DNA from: JAOBAU01 sp034667465
GTDB lineage: Bacteria > Acidobacteriota > Thermoanaerobaculia > Gp7-AA8
Direction of reading: 5' to 3'
Length of the DNA stretch: 64,000 bases
Assembly (NCBI GenBank): GCA_034667465.1
Contig: JAXDJV010000007.1
Coordinates: 186,001 to 250,000 of the forward strand
Shown here: positions 62,234 to 64,000 of the stretch, one piece after another
How positions within the stretch are numbered: position 1 is the stretch's first letter
How the letters are laid out: every line of letters begins with the position of its first letter
Notes under the pieces: generated by a model
Told to the model about the DNA's origin: nothing
Seen by the model: the letters and a program-made list of their open reading frames with translations, nothing else
Databases searched by the model: none
Made by a program: the position numbers and the translations under genes

Positions 62234-62976
62234 AGAGTCACCTCGCCGCACATATTCACCCCAAAGTATCGAGTAGCTCGTAAACGAAAGGCTTGCTCCT
62301 GCTCGTCGGTCATGAAGTGTCTGTGACGCGCCAAGAATGCTGGAACGGCCTGCGCCAGCTCGCTTGATCCGTACCGCGAAATGCGGGAGCCGTCATGCTT
62401 TCGATGTACGACGAGGCGATCGGTCGCGCGTGAATATCGTACACCTGCGCGGGCCAAGCGAAGTCCGAGATCGAGATCGTGCAAGGCAAGCAGCGTTTCC
62501 TCGAATCCTCCGACGGTGGCAAAGACACTTGCGCGAATCAGGAGATTCGATGCGCGAAATCCCGGATTACGACTAATGAAGTCCGCGGAGGCAAGATCGA
62601 GCGGCGCTTCCTTTTCGGGCCCCAGAATACCGTCGTCGAGCGCGAGAAAGGACGTACACACAACATCGGCGTTCTCTTTCGATGCAGCTTCAACGGCGGC
62701 CTCGAGATAGCGCGGAAGCCACCAGTCATCATCATCGAGAAACGCCAGCCAGTCGTGGCGCGCGACCTGCGCGCCGGCGTTGCGTGCCGCAGCAGCACCT
62801 CGTGATTTTCGTAGCGTTGTGAGTTGAACCCCACCGCCGGCGAAATGAATTGCCGGGCTGGCTCCATCTGCGACCACAACGATCTCATCAGCGGCGCGGG
62901 TCTGATGATCGATCGATTTCAGCGCTTCGGCGAGAAACGCGCGACCGCGTGTCGGAACGATTACCGACACGCTCAT
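62230..62976 (-). CDS. Glycosyltransferase family 2
   Basis: 248 residues. GT-A core: VSVIVPTRGRAFLAEALKSIDHQT, ADEIVVVADGA, KSRGAAAARNAGAQVARHDWLAFLDDDDWW with the DDD metal site, then GGFEETLLALHDLDLGLRLARAG. It inverts configuration on transfer. It overlaps both neighbours by 4 bp. Confidence 0.92.
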   Translation of the reverse strand: MSVSVIVPTRGRAFLAEALKSIDHQTRAADEIVVVADGASPAIHFAGGGVQLTTLRKSRGAAAARNAGAQVARHDWLAFLDDDDWWLPRYLEAAVEAASKENADVVCTSFLALDDGILGPEKEAPLDLASADFISRNPGFRASNLLIRASVFATVGGFEETLLALHDLDLGLRLARAGVRYSRATDRLVVHRKHDGSRISRYGSSELAQAVPAFLARHRHFMTDEQEQAFRLRATRYFGVNMCGEVTL

Positions 62977-63938
62977 TCACTCACCGCCGGCGGGCTCCCT
63001 AGTGAGATTCCGTTCTGGTATGCGATCCAGCGGCGTCCCAGGCCGGAGCATGCCAACGTTATGAACACAGCTACAAGATCCAACACCCAATACAAAGGCA
63101 AAAGAAAGCTCGCGAGCAGAAAACCAGTTCTACCGATGTCGACAGCGTCACCATAGATTCGAAGCTTGTGCCATCGATGGATCATAGACCGGAGCGCCGA
63201 GCGAAGCGCGGCTTTCCCCGCTGTTGTCGCGATGCCGAGTTCGTCGGTAGATGAGATGTGTTTGAGGTGTTCACGAAGGTGCCGCTCCATGATCAGCGGC
63301 GGCGAGAACGAGCAGTCCTCATGTTCGACCAGCATACGCGGCTCGATGTGGAGTCCCTCGCCGTGCTTGCGATAGTGATCTGTAAGGTACGCGTCCCCGC
63401 GGACGCGGCCCTGAAAGGATCCGAACGGCGGAGCCGGCATCGTTTTCCGCCGCACAGCAACGTTGTGAGCGAGAAGCGCGTAGCCGTCTCGTGCGGGCCT
63501 GTACCAGAGATATCCGAAAGACAGCGCGGTATTGACGCGAGAGAGAGCAGAGGCGCCGGCGTATCTCGTGCGACCACCGACACATTGGTGCGACGCGTCG
63601 GACGCGAAGTATTGAACGATCGCGTCAAAGTATTCACTTCCAATGCGGCAATCGGCATCGAGGAACACTATGACATCGCCGCTCGCATTTTGAGCGCCAA
63701 CGTTCTTGAGCGCGTAGTAGCTCAACCCTCTCGCGACGATGGGGCGTACACCGGATGGCCGTTCCTCCCATTCCTCGCTCGACACGAGCAATACCTCACC
63801 GCCGGGCGGTGGAAGTCTACGTACCTGCGCCACGATCTCGTGAAGATTCGCCGCAGCCGTCCGTTCGCGCGTGAGACTCGCGGTCTGAAGCTCGACCACT
63901 ACCGAGAGCAACGGCTTTGGCTCGTGCCCGTCTTTCAT
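62973..63938 (-). CDS. Glycosyltransferase family 2 with C-terminal membrane segment
   Basis: 321 residues. SVVVELQTASL and YYALKNVGAQNASGDVIVFLDADCRIGSEYF carry the GT2 start and DAD metal motif. FQGRVRGDAYLTDHYRKHG matches the acceptor side. Near residues 275-300 the stretch TGFLLASFLLPLYWVLDLVAVFITLA is a membrane anchor. It is the first visible gene of the polysaccharide operon; a GAGGAG lies before the ATG. Confidence 0.9.
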   Translation of the reverse strand: MKDGHEPKPLLSVVVELQTASLTRERTAAANLHEIVAQVRRLPPPGGEVLLVSSEEWEERPSGVRPIVARGLSYYALKNVGAQNASGDVIVFLDADCRIGSEYFDAIVQYFASDASHQCVGGRTRYAGASALSRVNTALSFGYLWYRPARDGYALLAHNVAVRRKTMPAPPFGSFQGRVRGDAYLTDHYRKHGEGLHIEPRMLVEHEDCSFSPPLIMERHLREHLKHISSTDELGIATTAGKAALRSALRSMIHRWHKLRIYGDAVDIGRTGFLLASFLLPLYWVLDLVAVFITLACSGLGRRWIAYQNGISLGSPPAVSE

Positions 63939-64000
63939 TTGTCAGGGCTCCTCGCGGCTGTGCTGTGCATTCATACTTCAACTCAAGGAGGCAACTACGC
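63939..64000. other. Window edge upstream of the glycosyltransferase operon
   Basis: No gene visible; this strand continues into unseen sequence, probably the 3' end of the preceding operon gene. Confidence 0.3.

Overview
The window is GC-rich chromosomal DNA with tightly packed, mostly co-directional genes. A lipoprotein c-type cytochrome, signal peptides, an AsmA/LPS-free but Gram-negative-like exported protein set, class II UvrA and a DUF4388/HEAT protein suggest a didermic environmental bacterium. I would guess Acidobacteriota or a neighbouring phylum, but there is no rRNA or marker gene here and that placement is inference. No rRNA, tRNA or CRISPR array was found.

Layout. (1) 1-5090: a partial ECF sigma factor, an SGNH/GDSL hydrolase divergent from a class II UvrA, and a membrane protein. 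(2) 5104-12501: a five-gene plus-strand oxidative operon with a two-haem cytochrome c lipoprotein, a GMC flavin oxidoreductase, a small conserved protein, an internally duplicated membrane protein and a DyP-type peroxidase. (3) 12536-23067: small regulatory and housekeeping units, namely an XRE regulator with two tiny membrane proteins behind a strong palindrome-containing promoter, HxlR/SDR divergent from VOC/SRPBCC, an NTF2-like exported protein, a DUF4388 protein, an S1/P1 nuclease, a membrane protein and an exported WD40 protein.

(4) 23103-49047 is the centrepiece: about 26 kb of 22 minus-strand genes joined almost everywhere by stop/start overlaps or gaps under 20 nt. It encodes an extracellular contractile injection system (eCIS): sheath, tube, gp26-like chaperone, DUF4255 tail terminator, AAA+ ATPase, tube-like and LysM adaptor proteins, separate hub and spike, PAAR-like tip, gp25, two baseplate-wedge proteins, a tail protein I-like protein and a very large beta-helix protein. 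Two DUF4157 proteins sit in the middle. One carries an HNH-nuclease-like segment and the other a DUF6973-like segment, so both are candidate toxic cargo. The last gene of the unit is an AraC-type DNA-binding protein whose start overlaps the preceding stop. I could not recognise a tape-measure protein.

(5) 49280-60050 is an accessory and decaying region: an XerC/D-like tyrosine recombinase, a protein with a TIR/deoxyribosyltransferase-like domain plus a helical C-terminus (possible defence), then a ruined DISARM-like defence island. That island has a truncated DUF1156 methyltransferase, an ATPase remnant, and a SNF2 helicase with an in-frame amber codon and a separate frameshift before its DUF3883 tail. 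Next to it is a multiply frameshifted IS110/IS1111-type element bounded by a 13-bp inverted repeat. (6) 60255-63938: four overlapping or adjacent glycosyltransferase genes, part of a surface polysaccharide locus running off the window.
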